Notes under the pieces: model-generated
Seen by the model: only the letters and a program-made list of their open reading frames with translations
Databases searched by the model: none
Told to the model about the DNA's origin: nothing
Shown here: piece by piece, positions 1-8,153 of the stretch
Numbering within the stretch: the stretch's first letter is position 1
How the letters are laid out: each line of letters begins with the position of its first letter
NCBI GenBank assembly: GCA_900544525.1
Contig: UQVN01000019.1
Coordinates: forward strand, 1-23,277
DNA length: 23,277 nt
Reading direction: 5' to 3'
DNA from: an uncultured Eubacteriales bacterium
Lineage (GTDB): Bacteria; Bacillota; Clostridia; Lachnospirales; Lachnospiraceae
Made by a program: the position numbers and the translations under genes

Positions 1-45
1 TTACTAGTATCTCATTGCTTATAACAATCATAAATGTTTTCATAA

Positions 46-657
46 TTATAGATCTTCATAATTGATTTTTCGCTCTTGATAATAATACTCTTTATCTCTT
101 TCATTAATTTCTCTTACAACATGACAAGGGTTTCCAAACGCTACTACATTAGCTGGAATATCTTTTGTAACAATACTTCCTGCTCCAATCACAGAGTTAT
201 CTCCGATTGTAACCCCTGGTAATACAATAACACCCGCTCCAATCCATACATTTTTTCCAATATGAATTGGTAAATTATATTGAGCTGCCTTTTCTCGAAG
301 CTCTGGTAAAATTGGATGACCAGCAGTTGCTAACACCACATTGGGCCCAATCATCGTATAATCTCCAACGTAAATATGAGTATCATCCACTAATGTCAAG
401 TTAAAATTTGCATAAACATGAGAACCAAAATGAACGTGTTTTCCTCCCCAGTTTGAGCGAAGAGGAGGTTCAATATAACACCCTTCTCCTATTTGTGCAA
501 ACATCTCTTTTAGTAATTCTTCTCTTTTTCTCCCCTCGGTCGGTCTTGTCGCATTAAAATCATACAAGCGATCTAAACATTTTTCTTGTTCTACTAATAA
601 ACTCCTATCATCACTATAGTATATATTACCTTGGTGCATTTTTTCATAGACTGACAT
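46..657 (-). CDS. Sugar O-acetyltransferase, maltose/galactoside acetyltransferase type
   Basis: A 203-residue left-handed beta-helix acetyltransferase that would move an acetyl group from acetyl-CoA to a sugar hydroxyl in the cytoplasm. Residues 3-55 look like the N-terminal Mac domain. Residues 70-190 carry the hexapeptide repeats (IGKNVWIGAGVIVLPGV, then IGDNSVIGAGSIVTKDIP) and end with the family signature VVAFGNPCHVVREI. His114 in TAGHP matches the catalytic histidine of the LacA/Maa family. Length is normal for the family. The ATG is preceded by AAGGAG at a spacing of 9. It begins 28 bp after the stop of the hybrid histidine kinase on the same strand, so the two may be co-transcribed; no terminator is visible between them. 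The exact sugar acceptor cannot be read from sequence; maltose, galactoside or an envelope sugar are all possible. Confidence 0.9.
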   Translation of the reverse strand: MSVYEKMHQGNIYYSDDRSLLVEQEKCLDRLYDFNATRPTEGRKREELLKEMFAQIGEGCYIEPPLRSNWGGKHVHFGSHVYANFNLTLVDDTHIYVGDYTMIGPNVVLATAGHPILPELREKAAQYNLPIHIGKNVWIGAGVIVLPGVTIGDNSVIGAGSIVTKDIPANVVAFGNPCHVVREINERDKEYYYQERKINYEDL

Positions 658-685
658 GATACTTTTCTCCTTCTCTATCCTTACA

Positions 686-3220
686 TTATATTTCTTTTAT
701 CAGTGATTTCTTTTTCTGCTTCTTAATCCAAATAGAAGAAAGAACATGATTTAAAGCTTTATAATCAATTGGCTTTGAAATATACTCATTCATTCCTGCT
801 TCCTTCATTTCAAGCAGATCTTCGGCAAACGTATTGGCAGTTACTGCAACAATTGGTATTGTTTTTGCATCTTTTCTATCCAATTGCCGAATCACTTTTG
901 TAGCCTCACTTCCATTCATAACAGGCATTTTCATATCCATTAAAATAGCATCAAATTCATTTTCTTGACTTTCCTCAAAAAGTGAAATAGCCTCTTTTCC
1001 ATCCCATGCACAGACAACCTCAATTTTTTGCATATTTAAAAATTCCTTGGAAATCTCCATATTCAAAGCATTATCTTCTACCAATAGAACCTTTTTTCCA
1101 TCAAAAGAACGAGGATTCTCTTCTATTAATTCTGATACTTCCTCCTTCTGTTCTTCCACTACTTCAATTGGAAGAATAACAGTAAAAGTTGTTCCCTTAT
1201 CAATTTTACTTTTCACATGAATTTCTCCATTTAATTTCTGGACATCATTATAGACAATCGTCATTCCTAGTCCACTTCCTGTTATTTCTCCCGAATAAAA
1301 ATGTACTTCCCGTTCAAATGGTTTATAAATATTATTTAGAAATTCTGGGCTCATACCAATTCCTGTATCTTGAACAATAAACTCATATTTTGGAATTTTT
1401 TCTCCCGCTATCTCATGAATTTCTACAATAATCTTTGCACCTTCCTTTGTGTATTTTATGGCATTGGAAAGTAAGTTGCTCAAAATTTGTCTAATTTTAC
1501 GCCAATCACTTTTTACATAATGATGTTTAATATCAATTTTACACATAAAAAATTTATTTTGTAATATACATTGTTCTTCAAACATAGACATTAAATCTTC
1601 CACACAAATAGAAAGAGAAAATTCTTCCTTTTCTATCCTTTCATATCCTTGTTCTACTTTGGAAAACTCTAATACCTCATTAATCAAATCCAAAAGCTGT
1701 TTACTGGCCATATTAATTTTATTGACATAATCCTTCGTTCGTTTCTCATTTTTAATATCCAATAAGATCATATCAGAAAAATTAATAATCGCATTTAACG
1801 GCGTTCGCATATCATGAGAGATATTTGAATAAAATGTATTTTTTGCATCTACTGCCACTTGTACGGATTCCATCGCATCTTGCACAATTTTTAATTTTGA
1901 TAATTCTCTTTCTTTTACATCATTAATATTTTGAAATGCCAATATGACTTCATTTTTAGGCATTGTATTATACAACATCTGCACACTAATCCATTGTAAC
2001 TTTTCTCCAAAATACCTCCGAAAATCTTCTCTACAACTTTTCTTTGAGCCATTTACCACTTTTCTCATGTTTTCTAATGAAAATTTCTCTCTAAATTCTT
2101 GCCTTAATTCTTCTTCAAATAAGCTTTCTACATAACTTACAAATTGACTATAATATCCTTTCTCTTCTAAGGATTCTCGGACTTCTTCCATCTCTTTAAA
2201 CATAAAATAAGTCTCTTTTTCTAAATCAATTAAGTAAAAGGCATAATAAGAATCACCTAGTGCTTGCATAATTCGATTATATAACATTTGTTTTTTCTCC
2301 GCTATTTTTCCTTTTATTAACAAAAGAATTGCCACAACTGCAAACACAAATACTACAACTAAATACGCTTTTAGAATCATCTCATTACTTATAAGCAAAT
2401 AGGAATACGGCATCGTAATAATCGCATACCATCCATTGGAAGCCACACTATAATAGATACATCTTTTTTCACCAGCAATATCAGAAACACACGAATGATA
2501 CAAGCCATGCTCCTCTTGTTTTATTTTCAAAAACAACTCATCTACGAATACTTGCACTTCTTGTTTTTGCATCATCATTTCATCTAATTCGTAATATAAT
2601 AAATTACCATTTGCGTCTGTTAAATAAAAATGTTCTTCTTCTAATAATTCCTGTATCGTAAACCAGTTTTTCATTTGATTTGGATAAAGATCTAAAGCTA
2701 TCACATTTTTTGTATCCCCAATTTGTACGGATAGTGTAATGACCTCTTCCCCTAACCAAATATTTTTATATATATCAGTATATGCAACTTCATGATTTGC
2801 TTTCAACGCATTTTGATACCATTTTGTAGCAGTCGAATTAAGAGTACTATCTCCTTTCCAATCGGTCTTGGCTATAATTTTTCCATCAATGAAAGCATAC
2901 ATTTCAAGACCTTCTATTGGTAAAATATCCTCCATATGATTAACATAACTTCCCATCCACTCTCGGATTTCAGACTTTTTTGCCCCATCTTGAAGTAAAC
3001 CTTCTAACCCTTTTGCAGCCGTCTTCAACATTTGCTCATACTGTTGAATGTACCCTTCTTCTATGACTGCTAACTGTCGTGAAATTTCTTCTCCCATCAT
3101 CTGAGCATTTTTTAATAACTCTTTTTTAGAAATTACAATTGTTACTCCCGCTAATGAAATGCAAAATAAAATAATGATTATAGTGACTGGTATTTTCTTT
3201 ATGATTTTCTGCATACCCAT
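686..3220 (-). CDS. Membrane-bound hybrid sensor histidine kinase/response regulator
   Basis: An 844-residue hybrid kinase. A membrane segment (about 11-30) and a second one (about 283-303) flank an extracytoplasmic domain of about 250 residues that looks like a Cache-type sensor. A PAS-like region follows (about 315-440). The HisKA segment has phospho-acceptor His469 in SHDMRTPLNAI. The ATPase domain shows the N box (Asn586 in SNLLSNAIKYTKEG), the DTGIGM box at 618 and the GSGLGM box at 648-653. The C-terminal receiver (about 709-831) has acidic Glu715/Asp716, phospho-acceptor Asp762 (MDMKMP), Thr794 and Lys816. No DNA-binding domain or separate regulator gene is adjacent, so output may pass by a phosphotransfer protein elsewhere. 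The ligand is unknown. Start is either this ATG or the ATG two codons later; AAGGGA lies just upstream. The leader carries a hairpin and a copy of the structured repeat. Confidence 0.92.
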   Translation of the reverse strand: MGMQKIIKKIPVTIIIILFCISLAGVTIVISKKELLKNAQMMGEEISRQLAVIEEGYIQQYEQMLKTAAKGLEGLLQDGAKKSEIREWMGSYVNHMEDILPIEGLEMYAFIDGKIIAKTDWKGDSTLNSTATKWYQNALKANHEVAYTDIYKNIWLGEEVITLSVQIGDTKNVIALDLYPNQMKNWFTIQELLEEEHFYLTDANGNLLYYELDEMMMQKQEVQVFVDELFLKIKQEEHGLYHSCVSDIAGEKRCIYYSVASNGWYAIITMPYSYLLISNEMILKAYLVVVFVFAVVAILLLIKGKIAEKKQMLYNRIMQALGDSYYAFYLIDLEKETYFMFKEMEEVRESLEEKGYYSQFVSYVESLFEEELRQEFREKFSLENMRKVVNGSKKSCREDFRRYFGEKLQWISVQMLYNTMPKNEVILAFQNINDVKERELSKLKIVQDAMESVQVAVDAKNTFYSNISHDMRTPLNAIINFSDMILLDIKNEKRTKDYVNKINMASKQLLDLINEVLEFSKVEQGYERIEKEEFSLSICVEDLMSMFEEQCILQNKFFMCKIDIKHHYVKSDWRKIRQILSNLLSNAIKYTKEGAKIIVEIHEIAGEKIPKYEFIVQDTGIGMSPEFLNNIYKPFEREVHFYSGEITGSGLGMTIVYNDVQKLNGEIHVKSKIDKGTTFTVILPIEVVEEQKEEVSELIEENPRSFDGKKVLLVEDNALNMEISKEFLNMQKIEVVCAWDGKEAISLFEESQENEFDAILMDMKMPVMNGSEATKVIRQLDRKDAKTIPIVAVTANTFAEDLLEMKEAGMNEYISKPIDYKALNHVLSSIWIKKQKKKSLIKEI

Positions 3221-3248
3221 TCCCTTACTCTTTCTTTTTTATTCCATT

Positions 3249-3271
3249 TCTCCTTAATAAAGCTAAGGAGA
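3249..3271 (-). other. Leader hairpin upstream of the hybrid kinase gene
   Basis: A perfect 8-bp stem (TCTCCTTA / TAAGGAGA) with a 7-nt loop lies about 30 nt upstream of the kinase start. On the minus-strand transcript the 3' arm contains AAGGAG, followed at once by the mini-frame AUG GAA UAA. The arm that pairs with it would hide a strong Shine-Dalgarno sequence. Function is inference; it has no U-tract, so it is not a simple terminator. Confidence 0.4.
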
Positions 3272-3286
3272 CTATTTCAATTTAAA

Positions 3287-3371
3287 AACGATGAGAAATT
3301 TGTAATATAAATTTCTCATATTTGCGGGCGACAATCAAACAGTGCGCTTGCCTTATGCCTTCCACGCAAAT
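3287..3371 (-). repeat. Structured intergenic repeat, copy A (diverged)
   Basis: This copy shares with copies B (12284-12371) and C (17967-18054) the end hairpin and linker. Here the hairpin is a 9-bp perfect stem (3293-3301 with 3309-3317); the arms read GAGAAAT/ATTTCTC where the other copies read GAGAAAC/GTTTCTC, a base-pair-preserving change. An outer stem ATTTGCG (3320-3326) / CGCAAAT (3365-3371) encloses a middle part that is unrelated in sequence to the other copies. It lies in the kinase leader, 67 nt from the start codon, in the same orientation relative to its downstream gene as copies B and C. Confidence 0.55.
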
Positions 3372-3479
3372 CAAGAGTTTTATTCCACAGGATAATTCTT
3401 ATTGCTCATTTTTCACTTTACTATAATTTGTAATTTTTTAATCCCTTCTCTCTTTTTTCATTAGCCACTCTTATTAGTC

Positions 3480-3577
3480 ATTATATCACATATTTCTATA
3501 ATTATCGCATAATTCTTCCAAAATCTGAGAGAAACTTTTAAAATGTACTTTTCTATGAGTCTATCATTACATGATAG
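3480..3577 (-). promoter_or_regulatory. Possible promoter and palindrome upstream of the hybrid kinase
   Basis: On the minus strand a perfect TATAAT (3480-3485) in the context GTGATATAATG could be a -10 element, though no good -35 is seen 17 bp upstream. Further upstream a perfect 7-3-7 palindrome, CTATCAT-N3-ATGATAG, occupies 3561-3577 and could be a regulator site. If used, this promoter would give a leader of about 250 nt that contains repeat copy A. The rest of the 486-bp gap holds a terminator (3617-3661) and no convincing open frame. Confidence 0.35.
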
Positions 3578-3616
3578 TAAGAAATATGCTCTATACCATC
3601 TTCTTATTAATACATA

Positions 3617-3661
3617 GAAAAGGGCTGTGACTCATTTTAATCTTCGGTCACAGCCCTTTTC
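3617..3661 (-). terminator. Rho-independent terminator after the small secreted protein gene
   Basis: A perfect 15-bp stem (3617-3631 with 3647-3661, core AAAGGGCTGTGAC) with a 15-nt loop lies about 45 bp past the stop of the small secreted protein gene. The T-rich tails on both sides let it work in either direction; context makes the minus strand the functional one. Confidence 0.85.
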
Positions 3662-3706
3662 TACTATTTTATTATGATTTATACTAGTTTTTATATCAAT
3701 AAGAAA

Positions 3707-4066
3707 CTAACAGCCTCTACGGCCTTGTGTTGTTCCTCCAGAACAATACTCATACATTCTTTGATAAAACTCTTTGTCTTCCTTTGAAATACTTCCTTCT
3801 TTTTCTGCACGTTTTAAATTTTCTTCAAACTGTTTTTTGGATACTAAATTTCCATTTTCATCCATCATTATATCGTATACACCGCCACCACAGTTCGAAC
3901 GTGAAAATGATGTAGAAGGTGTTGTTGTCTGTTCTTCTTCTACTTTTACAAATGATTGTGTACTGTTATCAGAGAGATTTTTTCCTTTTGCTCCTGCAAA
4001 AACGCTTGTACTTACTGCAAAGGTCGCTACCATCATTCCTGCCACTGCAATCCATTTTTTATTCAT
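3707..4066 (-). CDS. Small secreted protein of unknown function with C-terminal cysteine
   Basis: A 119-residue protein that I do not recognise. Residues 1-24 are a clear signal peptide (MNKK, hydrophobic core, then SVFA before Gly25). There is no lipobox, so the mature protein of about 95 residues should be released or stay in the envelope. A Ser/Thr-rich linker (about 44-56) leads to Cys59 in SNCGGGVYDI, a charged helical stretch (about 77-103), Cys108 in EYCSGG and a last residue Cys119 in GRRGC. The three cysteines could form a disulfide or bind metal. It begins 88 bp after the stop of the sensor kinase on the same strand, preceded by AGAGGT, and ends before a strong terminator, so it probably belongs to the regulator-kinase transcription unit. 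It may be the target of that system or modulate its sensor; that is inference. Confidence 0.75.
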   Translation of the reverse strand: MNKKWIAVAGMMVATFAVSTSVFAGAKGKNLSDNSTQSFVKVEEEQTTTPSTSFSRSNCGGGVYDIMMDENGNLVSKKQFEENLKRAEKEGSISKEDKEFYQRMYEYCSGGTTQGRRGC

Positions 4067-4153
4067 AATACTTACCTCTTCTTTCTTTTGTTATCTATTT
4101 ATTAAAACAAGCCTATGATAACTCTCTTTTATGGAGTTTTTATGAAAAACTCT

Positions 4154-5617
4154 TTATTTTTTTGGTAGTCTTACAATAAATGTACTTCCTTTTCCTAACT
4201 GACTCTTTGCCTCTATGGTTCCACCATGCGCGATAATAATAGATTTTACAACTGCAAGTCCTATTCCTGAGCCTCCTGTATTTTTTGTCCTTGAATTGTC
4301 GATACGATAAAGATACTCAAAAATATTTTCTAGTTCGTCTTCTGGCATTCCAACACCTGTATCCTGTAATGTAAAAATGAGCTGATGTGCTTTCTCTTCA
4401 ACTTTCGCTATCATTTCTCCATTTTCTTTCGTATATTTAATGGCATTGGAAAGTAAATTCATAATGACTTGACTCATCTGATCTCGATCCGCAAAAATAT
4501 CACAAGACTTTCCACTCACAGTTACTTTCAATTTCTTTTCTCTCCACTCCTGTTCCAACGCAGTTACCGTTTGCTTTAATAATTGAGTAAAATCAAACGA
4601 TTCTTTTTGAATAAAGACACGTTGATTTTCCAACTCTACAATTCGATGAATTTGACCTGACATCCTTGATAATCGTAAAACTTCTGTTAGACAGCTTTCT
4701 ATCCGTTCCTTTGTGGGCTCAAAAATCCCATCGATCATCGCTTCTAAGTTGGACTGCAATGCTGCTAATGGAGTTCGAAATTCATGAGCATAATCTCTTG
4801 CCATGGTTTTCTTTATCCTCTGCTGCTGTTCTAGCGTATCCCCTAACGTGTTCACACTTTTGATTAATTGATCCAATTCTTTTGTATTGGATACAAACTC
4901 AATTCTTCCCACATATTGTTGTTGTTCTAATTGTTTCGTGCGCTCTATAACAACTTGTAATGGTTTTGCAATTCGATCCGCCAAAAAACTTCCCATTAAA
5001 AATGCGACAAGCAGTAAAATAACTGCCACTATTACAAATACAAAATTTACAAGACTAATAAACTGTAAATCTTCTTTATGGAAAAAGAACGGCCCATAGT
5101 AACCCAGTACAACACTTCCATAAAAAGTATTTTCTTTTTGTAACGGATACACTTTTTCTGTGTATTGTCCTTCCCAGTTTGGATACCTCTTTTGCATCAT
5201 ATCCTGCATATTTTTGTGCATTTCTTCGCATCCTGACACATTAGAACAACTTTCACAATAGATCTCTTTATCATTTTCATCTTTTATCATAAAAACGATC
5301 CCTTGTTTCAATGCTTCTTTTCCAAGTCGCTTAAAAAATTCAAAACTAGGTTCTCCTTCTATTTCAAACTCATCGAGTACCGTTGCCACAAGGTTTTGAT
5401 TCTCCTCTTCCTGTCTTTGCTGGACATACACTTTAAAATGATGTTCTAACATAATGTTCGAAATAATAAGCAAGGATAAAACTAAAAACAAAGCCATAAA
5501 ACCATAAGAAAGCATTAGTCTCATTCTTAAACTTGCTTTTATCCCATTTCTATTCCATTTCCATTTTTTCTTATAAAATTTTTCCCTTTTTTGTATTTCT
5601 TTTTTCTTATTCGCCAC
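4154..5617 (-). CDS. Two-component sensor histidine kinase (HAMP, BaeS/PhoR-like)
   Basis: About 487 residues, partner of the response regulator just upstream. Numbering from the GTG at 5617: membrane segments at about 35-54 and 187-211 enclose an extracytoplasmic domain with a cluster of three cysteines, Cys121-x2-Cys124-x5-Cys130 (YCESCSNVSGCEEM). A HAMP linker follows (about 212-265), then phospho-acceptor His278 in RDYAHEFRTP, an N box (NLLSNAIKYTKENG), DTGVGM (Asp419) and GGSGIGLAVV. No ATG lies near the regulator stop. A GTG at 5668 would give a 62-bp overlap and a poor RBS, while the TTG/GTG pair at 5620/5617 overlaps the stop by 11-14 bp with GAGGAG upstream, so I chose 5617; ATG 5524 is the shorter option. 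The Cys cluster suggests sensing of metal or redox state. Confidence 0.9.
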   Translation of the reverse strand: MANKKKEIQKREKFYKKKWKWNRNGIKASLRMRLMLSYGFMALFLVLSLLIISNIMLEHHFKVYVQQRQEEENQNLVATVLDEFEIEGEPSFEFFKRLGKEALKQGIVFMIKDENDKEIYCESCSNVSGCEEMHKNMQDMMQKRYPNWEGQYTEKVYPLQKENTFYGSVVLGYYGPFFFHKEDLQFISLVNFVFVIVAVILLLVAFLMGSFLADRIAKPLQVVIERTKQLEQQQYVGRIEFVSNTKELDQLIKSVNTLGDTLEQQQRIKKTMARDYAHEFRTPLAALQSNLEAMIDGIFEPTKERIESCLTEVLRLSRMSGQIHRIVELENQRVFIQKESFDFTQLLKQTVTALEQEWREKKLKVTVSGKSCDIFADRDQMSQVIMNLLSNAIKYTKENGEMIAKVEEKAHQLIFTLQDTGVGMPEDELENIFEYLYRIDNSRTKNTGGSGIGLAVVKSIIIAHGGTIEAKSQLGKGSTFIVRLPKK

Positions 5618-6296
5618 CAAACTTATATCCAACTCCTCGAACTGTAATAATATACTTTGGCTTTCCACTATTTTCTTCTATTTTTGCTCTTAAGTTTTTA
5701 ATATGAGAATCAATGGTTCGATCGTATCCATCAAATTCCATTCCAAAAGAAATTTCAATTAGTTCTTCTCTTGTAAATGTCTTTTTTGGATACTTTGCCA
5801 TAGAAACAAACAGCTTCCACTCATTTGGTGTAAGATTCACTACTTCCCCTCTTTTTTTCACTTCATGAGAATCAAAATTAACTTCTAACTCCCCATTATT
5901 CCAACTCATCACATGAAATAATGGGGAAATATCGTCTCCACATCTACGAAATAAGCTGGCCACTCGTGCCATCAATTCTCTAGGAGAAAAAGGTTTTGTA
6001 ATATAATCATCTGCTCCAACATTCAATCCATAAATTTTTTCTTCTTCTTCTATCTTCGCTGTTAACATAATAATTGGCACTCTCGATTCTCTCCGAATAA
6101 TCTGGCACACTTCTTCCCCTGATATTTTAGGAAGCATTAGATCTAAAAGAATCATATCTGGATTCCTTTGATGGAATTGTTCTAACGCCTCTTCCCCATC
6201 CTTTGCACAAAAAACAATATATCCTTCTTTTTTTAAATAGGCTTCTACTACTTCAATTAATTTCTCTTCATCATCGACAACTAATACTTTTTTCAT
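5607..6296 (-). CDS. OmpR/PhoB-family response regulator
   Basis: A 229-residue DNA-binding response regulator. The receiver domain (1-118) has acidic Asp8/Asp9, phospho-acceptor Asp52 in ILLDLMLP, Thr79 and Lys101 in ITKPFSPRE. The C-terminal winged helix (about 128-228) shows the OmpR-type pattern LTPNEWKLF, then DRTIDSHIKNLRAKIE and the wing ending in ITVRGVGYKF. GGGAG six bases before the ATG is the ribosome site. It is the first gene of a transcription unit with the sensor kinase (overlapping its 3' end) and probably the small secreted protein. A pair of 11-bp-spaced direct repeats sits at the expected place in its promoter, which suggests autoregulation. Confidence 0.95.
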   Translation of the reverse strand: MKKVLVVDDEEKLIEVVEAYLKKEGYIVFCAKDGEEALEQFHQRNPDMILLDLMLPKISGEEVCQIIRRESRVPIIMLTAKIEEEEKIYGLNVGADDYITKPFSPRELMARVASLFRRCGDDISPLFHVMSWNNGELEVNFDSHEVKKRGEVVNLTPNEWKLFVSMAKYPKKTFTREELIEISFGMEFDGYDRTIDSHIKNLRAKIEENSGKPKYIITVRGVGYKFGGE

Positions 6297-6406
6297 TTAT
6301 CGCTCCCTATCCATCTGTTCTCTTGTCAATACAGAGTATGCTTTTCACATGACTCATAGCTCTTGCTACGATAGAAATACACACTCTCTCCATTTTAATC
6401 GTTGAT

Positions 6407-6437
6407 TTTATATGATATTCATGAAGATTTTATGAAG
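6407..6437 (-). promoter_or_regulatory. Putative response-regulator box and promoter of the two-component operon
   Basis: On the minus strand two copies of CTTCAT (6432-6437 and 6421-6426) are spaced exactly 11 bp apart, the arrangement bound by PhoB/OmpR-type dimers. A TATAAA at 6407-6412 follows 8 bp after the second repeat and no consensus -35 exists, as in activator-dependent PhoB-type promoters. The leader would be about 100 nt. The repeats and spacing are seen directly; use by this regulator is inferred. Confidence 0.5.
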
Positions 6438-6533
6438 AACAGATTTTTCTCCTAGTTTTTATCACTTTCTATTCTATTATAAGCTAGCTTATAATCCCAT
6501 TGTATTCACCAGACATTCTGTGCTTGCCTCATT

Positions 6534-6572
6534 GGCTTTATTATAGCATGAGTATGGCTTATTATAGCATGA
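6534..6572. repeat. Imperfect tandem direct repeat
   Basis: GGCTTTATTATAGCATGA (6534-6551) is followed three to four bases later by GGCTTATTATAGCATGA (6556-6572), differing by one base. It lies just beyond the aldehyde dehydrogenase terminator, in the gap before the two-component operon. Role unknown; it may be a small duplication. Confidence 0.6.
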
Positions 6573-6620
6573 AAAAAGATGTGGCCGCCACAAAACCTAT
6601 TTGTAACAGCCACATCTTTC
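6572..6620 (-). terminator. Terminator of the aldehyde dehydrogenase gene
   Basis: An 11-bp perfect stem (AAAGATGTGGC 6575-6585 with GCCACATCTTT 6609-6619) is followed on the minus strand by a run of T. It lies 35 bp after the stop codon. Confidence 0.85.
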
Positions 6621-6654
6621 TAATATAAAATTAACGTTTCCTCTTTTCGTATCT

Positions 6655-8139
6655 TTAATAAAATCCAGATGGATTTTCAGAGAGGTTAATTAAAATGTTT
6701 TTCATCTGTGTATAATGATCTAACATTACTTTATGTGTCTCACGTCCAATACCAGATTCTTTATATCCACCAAATGGAGCACCAGCAGGAATTGAATTAT
6801 AAGTATTCACCCACATACGCCCTGTTTCAACGGCACGACTTACACGAATAGCACGATTGATATCACGTGTCCATACTGCTCCACCGAGTCCATAACGGCT
6901 ATCATTTGCCATTTGAACCACTTCTTCTTCATCACGGAATTTAATAATACAAGCAACTGGTCCAAAGATTTCTTCTTGTGCTACTTTCATGTCATTTGTT
7001 ACATTGACAAGTAACGTTGGTTTCATAAAGAATCCATTGGCTAACTCACCTTCCACCGCTCGTTCTCCACCACAAGCCACGATAGCACCTTCTTGTTTTG
7101 CTTCTTCAATCCAACCTAAAATCTTCTTTAATTGGCCTTCGTTGATTTGTGCTCCCATCTGAACACCATCTTCCCAAGGAAGCCCAACTTTCACTTGATT
7201 AAATCTTTCTATCGCTTCTTCTACGAAACGATCATAAATGTCCTCCTGTACAAATACTCTAGAACCTGCACAGCATACTTGCCCTTGATTAAACAAAATA
7301 CCAAGTTGTAAACCGTCCATTGCCATATCCCATTTACAATCGGAAAAGAAGATATTCGCGGATTTACCACCTAATTCTAAAGTAGCAGGAATTAAACGCT
7401 CTGCCGCCGCTCTTGCAATGTCCTGTCCGATTTCTGTAGAACCTGTAAAGGCAAGTTTTCGGAACCCTTTATGCTCTAAAATATAATTTCCAGCTTTTGA
7501 ACCGCTACCTGTAATAATATTAATAACACCTGCTGGTACAACATCTTTTATTAACTCTGCCAAAACTAACACACTAAGAGAAGTAGAGCTAGATGGTTTT
7601 AATACACTACAACAACCTGCCGCCAATACAGGCGCTAACTTCCAAGCTGCCATAAGAAATGGAAAATTCCAAGGCACGATTTGTCCTACCACTCCAATTG
7701 GTTCTCTTAAAATCAGACTCAATGTCTGATTATCTAATAGAGTGGCACTTCCCTCCTCTGCAAGAATAACACCTGCAAAATAGCGAAAATGCTCTGCTGA
7801 AAACGGAATATCAATTGCCATTGTCTCACGAAGTGGCTTTCCATTGTCCAGTGTTTCTACCATAGCAAGAAGCTCTTTATTTTCATCGATAATATCCGCA
7901 ATCTTATTTAACACAGCTGCTCTTTCAGCTACTGTTGTATTCTTCCAAGATTCAAATGCTTTCCATGCAGACTCTACTGCTCGATCCACATCTTCACGAG
8001 TTGCCTCCGCACAAGTAGATAACTCTCTTCCATCTGCTGGGCAATAACTTTTAAACGTCTTTCCATCTGCACTATCTACCCATTGTCCTCCAATGAATAA
8101 TTGATAAGAATCTTTTATGTAATCCCGAATCTGAATCAT
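6655..8139 (-). CDS. NAD(P)-dependent aldehyde dehydrogenase
   Basis: A 494-residue non-acylating aldehyde dehydrogenase that oxidises an aldehyde to the acid. Seen in order: the VVGQIVPWNFP oxyanion region (Asn158), the Rossmann glycine motif FTGSTEIG, the general base Glu255 in LELGGKS, and the catalytic cysteine in FNQGQVCCAGSR (Cys289, followed by a second Cys). The conserved EEIFGP and PFGGYKESGIGRE motifs are also present. The overall pattern and C-terminal ending resemble AldB/DhaS-type enzymes; the real substrate (acetaldehyde, glycolaldehyde, betaine aldehyde or other) cannot be told. I chose the ATG at 8139 because AAAGGAGG stands 5 bases before it; a 12-residue upstream extension in frame lacks such a site and crosses a small hairpin. 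It is monocistronic, with its own terminator. Confidence 0.95.
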   Translation of the reverse strand: MIQIRDYIKDSYQLFIGGQWVDSADGKTFKSYCPADGRELSTCAEATREDVDRAVESAWKAFESWKNTTVAERAAVLNKIADIIDENKELLAMVETLDNGKPLRETMAIDIPFSAEHFRYFAGVILAEEGSATLLDNQTLSLILREPIGVVGQIVPWNFPFLMAAWKLAPVLAAGCCSVLKPSSSTSLSVLVLAELIKDVVPAGVINIITGSGSKAGNYILEHKGFRKLAFTGSTEIGQDIARAAAERLIPATLELGGKSANIFFSDCKWDMAMDGLQLGILFNQGQVCCAGSRVFVQEDIYDRFVEEAIERFNQVKVGLPWEDGVQMGAQINEGQLKKILGWIEEAKQEGAIVACGGERAVEGELANGFFMKPTLLVNVTNDMKVAQEEIFGPVACIIKFRDEEEVVQMANDSRYGLGGAVWTRDINRAIRVSRAVETGRMWVNTYNSIPAGAPFGGYKESGIGRETHKVMLDHYTQMKNILINLSENPSGFY

Positions 8140-8153
8140 AATATCCTCCTTTA

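Noticed and set aside
1..45. Possible end of another minus-strand gene at the left edge
   Set aside because: Only 45 bases are visible and TAA/TAG triplets at the edge are not enough to support a gene.
3774..4118. A 114-codon plus-strand frame antisense to the small secreted protein
   Set aside because: The minus-strand product has a signal peptide, ribosome site and terminator; the plus-strand frame has none of these.
4134..4152. 8-bp hairpin with 3-nt loop just after the sensor kinase stop, as a terminator
   Set aside because: No T-tract follows on the minus strand, so the small secreted protein gene is more likely co-transcribed with the kinase.
5618..5668. Longer sensor kinase start at GTG 5668
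   Set aside because: It would overlap the regulator by 62 bp with no ribosome site, and the extra residues add nothing typical of the family.
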